Origin: VXNE01 sp965208745
GTDB taxonomy: Bacteria; Pseudomonadota; Gammaproteobacteria; Pseudomonadales; Azotimanducaceae
Assembly: GCA_965208745.1 (NCBI GenBank)
Contig: CBDBPN010000003.1
Span: forward strand, 1-64,000
Direction of reading: 5' to 3'
Length of the DNA stretch: 64,000 nt
The position numbers were made by a program, and so were the translations under genes. The notes beneath the pieces were generated by a model. It searched no databases and was not told where the DNA came from. It worked only from the letters and a program-made list of their open reading frames with translations. Below are positions 61,859 through 64,000 of this stretch, piece after piece; the stretch's first letter is position 1; each line of letters opens with the position of its first letter.

Positions 61859-62605
61859 ATGATCGACGACCGACGCATTGCGGAACTGCGTGTGTGGGGC
61901 TTCACCATCATCCGCGACGTGTTGGACAAGACCACCACGGCGCGGCTGCGCGACTTCGTGATCGACAACGCCTTGCGCATCGGCGTGGAACACAACTACC
62001 GGGGCACCGCTCGCCACCTCGCGAACCTGGTGACCCTCGATCCCATGTTCCTGTCCGTCATCGACCACCCGGCAGTCCTGCCGTACATCGAGACGATGAT
62101 GGGGCCCAACTTGATCCTCGGTTCACTGAACGCTCGGGTGGTGCGGCCCGGCGACGGTCACCAGGGACTGCACGGCGATGTGCCGCTGGACATGCTTCGC
62201 CGCGGCGACGACTTGCCGCTGATGATGAACACCGTGTGGGCGCTGTCGGATCTCAACCCCGACAACGGCGGTACCCGCCTCGTGCCGGGCAGCCACCAGA
62301 GCCACCTGCGGCACCCGCCGCCGGGCCTTGCGCTCCCTCACGAAATGCAGCCGGAGGTGTCGGCCGGCTCGGTCGTGATCTTCCACGGCCAGACTTGGCA
62401 TGGCGGCGGCGCGAACCACGGGGAGGAACTTCGCGCCGCCATGTTCGGCCACTACCGCAACAGCCACTGGATGCGCTTCCAATGCGACCCCCACGACGGC
62501 TTCCGCGAAGAGTGGCTCGGGGGCATGACCATCCGCCAACGCGAACTCCTGCGCATGACGAACGGCGTCGACCACCGCCACGGCGCCGACTTCTACGAAC
62601 GGTAA
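61859..62605 (+). CDS. Phytanoyl-CoA dioxygenase (PhyH) family protein
   Basis: A 248-residue Fe(II)/2-oxoglutarate oxygenase. The facial triad is visible as HGD in GLHGDVPLD near residue 102 and a distal His in WHGGGANHGEE near 180, with GGTRLVPGSHQSHLR between them, a hallmark of the family. The arginine that binds 2-oxoglutarate is probably in EELRAAMFGHYR. The ATG at 61859 follows GGGG. It lies downstream of the enolase-superfamily gene in the same orientation. The substrate is unknown; PhyH members hydroxylate lipids, amino acids or natural products. Confidence 0.86.
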   Translation: MIDDRRIAELRVWGFTIIRDVLDKTTTARLRDFVIDNALRIGVEHNYRGTARHLANLVTLDPMFLSVIDHPAVLPYIETMMGPNLILGSLNARVVRPGDGHQGLHGDVPLDMLRRGDDLPLMMNTVWALSDLNPDNGGTRLVPGSHQSHLRHPPPGLALPHEMQPEVSAGSVVIFHGQTWHGGGANHGEELRAAMFGHYRNSHWMRFQCDPHDGFREEWLGGMTIRQRELLRMTNGVDHRHGADFYER

Positions 62606-62614
62606 CGGGCAATC

Positions 62615-62677
62615 CTCATGAGCGACCGCGTGACGGCGCCAAGGAGCGTGTTCGAACGGCGCGGCTTGTGGCAGTGA
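62615..62677 (+). pseudogene. Duplicated 3' tail of the glycerophosphodiesterase gene
   Basis: Codons LMSDRVTAPRSVFERRGLWQ and a TGA closely match the last codons of the GDPD gene (IMTDRVTALKNVFERRGLWC), with most differences confined to a few bases. The copy begins 10 nt after the PhyH stop and has no start of its own. It is a remnant of a duplicated or displaced GDPD gene, marking an old recombination junction. Confidence 0.75.
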
Positions 62678-62735
62678 TATGGCCGGTCCATCCCGCTAAA
62701 GTAGCGATATTCGTCTCGCCGTGTGGGGTTGACTG

Positions 62736-64000
62736 ATGACGGCTCGATTCTTCTGCCCGTGGGTTCTCGCAGCACTCGTCGCCGGTCCGGCGCTTGCCGG
62801 AGGGCAGGCGATCGACATCGACGACTACCCGTCCCTCGACGCCAGGCAGATTGGCCATCTGCGGCACTTCGTGAAGCTGTCCCGGCAGTTGCCCGGCGAC
62901 TGGTCCGAGATGGGCGAGTACGCCAGTCACACGTCCGAGAAGCCCTATCGATACCAACTGGCGTTCATGCTGTACGCGGCGGCTTCCGTCCAGTTCAACG
63001 TCACGCCGGCCTATCGGGAGCTATACCAGGACCTCATCGGCAGGCTCATGGTGCAACTCCGGCACTACGACATCTGGGGCAACTGGGTCAACGCCAGCCG
63101 CGGCGGTGGGTGGTCGGACCCGAAGCCCCTCAGTGAACTCGACGTCGGCTGGATCGACCCCGTCAAGAGGCACAACATCATGTACAGCGCACACCTCTTC
63201 CAGGGCGCTGCGACGCATGAGGCGCTCTACCGGACGGGGGAGTTCATGCAGCCGGGCTCGTTGACGCTGGTCTGGCCGCAGACCCTGTGGGGTCCGGGCG
63301 CGACGACGTTCGAGTACGACCTGCCGAAGATCGCGGACAACTTCATCGCGCAGTTCCGCGAGAACGACTACATGGGCATCCCCTGTGAACCCAACGCCCT
63401 GTTTCCCGAGTGTCCCCAGCATGCGCTTCTTGGACTGATCCTCTACGACCGGGTCGCAGGGACGGAGTACGCCACCGAAATCATGCCGAGATACATGCGG
63501 CAGTTCGAAGAACTCAAGTATCTGGACGAGGAGACCGGTTCGTTCATGGCGGCGTGGAAGGTCAAGCAGGGCGAACCGTTCTACTTCGCCAGCGGCATCG
63601 ACGGCTGGACCGGAACATTCATGCACGCGTGGGCGCCGGAGTACATACAGCGCGTGTACCCGCGCCAGAGGGACCTGCACGTCGACGCGTTGTTGAGCAG
63701 CACGGAAGCTGCCGGCGAACCGCCCGCCGGCACCTCCAGCCTGCTTGGATTCATGGCCATGATGGCATCGGAGGTGGGCGACACGGAGACCGTCGACAGG
63801 ATCCTCGATCACGCCGACAGGCAATATCGGCCCGTGTGGCGGGAGGGCCGGTACTACTACCCGAGAAACGACGGCCCGGTCAGCGAAGAGGACGATTTCC
63901 TGTCGGTCTCGGCGCTCGCGGGCAACGCGATGTTGCCGTTCGCGAGGCTCAACCCCGAGAACGGCCTGTTGCGTCTGCACAACGAGACTTGGCCGGAATC
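62736..64000 (+). CDS. Linalool dehydratase-isomerase-like protein, 3' end beyond window
   Basis: The frame is open from the ATG at 62736 to the window edge (421 full codons). A signal peptide ends at about residue 21 (VLAALVAGPALAGG), so the protein is periplasmic. It resembles linalool dehydratase/isomerase (LDI): MYSAHLFQGAATHEALYRTG near 149, and the diagnostic IPCEPNALFPECPQHALLGL with Cys217 and Cys226 nine residues apart, as the two active-site cysteines of LDI are. LDI hydrates beta-myrcene or isomerises geraniol/linalool without an external cofactor. The alpha/alpha-barrel repeats continue to the edge. The substrate of this homologue is unknown. Confidence 0.75.
   Translation, partial: MTARFFCPWVLAALVAGPALAGGQAIDIDDYPSLDARQIGHLRHFVKLSRQLPGDWSEMGEYASHTSEKPYRYQLAFMLYAAASVQFNVTPAYRELYQDLIGRLMVQLRHYDIWGNWVNASRGGGWSDPKPLSELDVGWIDPVKRHNIMYSAHLFQGAATHEALYRTGEFMQPGSLTLVWPQTLWGPGATTFEYDLPKIADNFIAQFRENDYMGIPCEPNALFPECPQHALLGLILYDRVAGTEYATEIMPRYMRQFEELKYLDEETGSFMAAWKVKQGEPFYFASGIDGWTGTFMHAWAPEYIQRVYPRQRDLHVDALLSSTEAAGEPPAGTSSLLGFMAMMASEVGDTETVDRILDHADRQYRPVWREGRYYYPRNDGPVSEEDDFLSVSALAGNAMLPFARLNPENGLLRLHNETWPE

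Overview
This window looks like a high-GC chromosome fragment from an uncultivated gammaproteobacterium. The main evidence is the acetolactate synthase/ketol-acid reductoisomerase/phosphatidylserine synthase gene order (ilvB-ilvH-ilvC-pssA), msrPQ, a CTG-N10-CAG type LexA site in front of dinB, and an IS1380-type insertion sequence. Taxonomy is inferred from gene content only. There are no rRNA, tRNA or CRISPR features that I can see.

Layout. (1) 0-4.1 kb: a truncated amidohydrolase, a DUF169 protein and an enoyl-CoA hydratase on the minus strand, divergent from an acyl-CoA dehydrogenase. (2) 4.1-13.5 kb: a block around three secreted DUF3604 proteins with metal-binding histidine motifs, a small coiled-coil membrane protein, a HupE/UreJ-type membrane protein and a PpiC-type foldase. 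(3) 13.6-14.2 kb: a broken arylsulfotransferase-like remnant. (4) 14.2-23.4 kb: housekeeping functions: an amidohydrolase, branched-chain amino acid synthesis, phosphatidylserine synthase, the periplasmic methionine sulfoxide repair pair MsrPQ, and a two-subunit sodium symporter. (5) 23.4-29.6 kb: accessory genes mixed with nickel-pincer cofactor genes (larE, larB, larC): a small caspase/CHAT-like protein of unusual composition, an AlbA_2/ATPase regulator, and a nucleotidyltransferase of the AbiEii type with an unrecognised partner placed between larE and larBC. (6) 29.7-43.8 kb: a decayed DegT aminotransferase, a methyltransferase, an SOS-controlled dinB, a thioredoxin/heme/copper-monooxygenase/EF-hand protein, an NDH-SelD fusion with a DsbA-family partner, metX, an aspartoacylase-like and a glutamate-cysteine ligase-like gene, then a tightly overlapping enoyl-CoA hydratase/luciferase-like/GST/small barrel operon. 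(7) 43.9-45.7 kb: an intact IS1380-type element with perfect 23-bp inverted ends. (8) 45.7-64 kb: mostly secondary-metabolism and catabolic enzymes: CmcJ/NvfI oxidoreductase, acetylesterase, a fourth DUF3604 protein, BAAT-like hydrolase, propeller lipoprotein, haloalkane dehalogenase, MarR-like regulators, VOC protein, rhamnose mutarotase-like protein, amidohydrolase, glycerophosphodiesterase, YaiI, enolase-superfamily enzyme, PhyH dioxygenase, and at the right edge a linalool dehydratase-isomerase-like enzyme cut by the window end.

A recurrent theme is frame disruption. At least six loci (about 11.2, 13.97, 29.9-30.7, 48.96, 56.27 and 57.44 kb) have homologous protein sequence running on in another frame. 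One (29.7-30.8 kb) is clearly a multiply broken pseudogene. The single-base ones could be real decay or consensus errors in the assembly, and raw reads are needed to decide. Most intact genes sit in short, translationally coupled operons with 1-16 nt overlaps.
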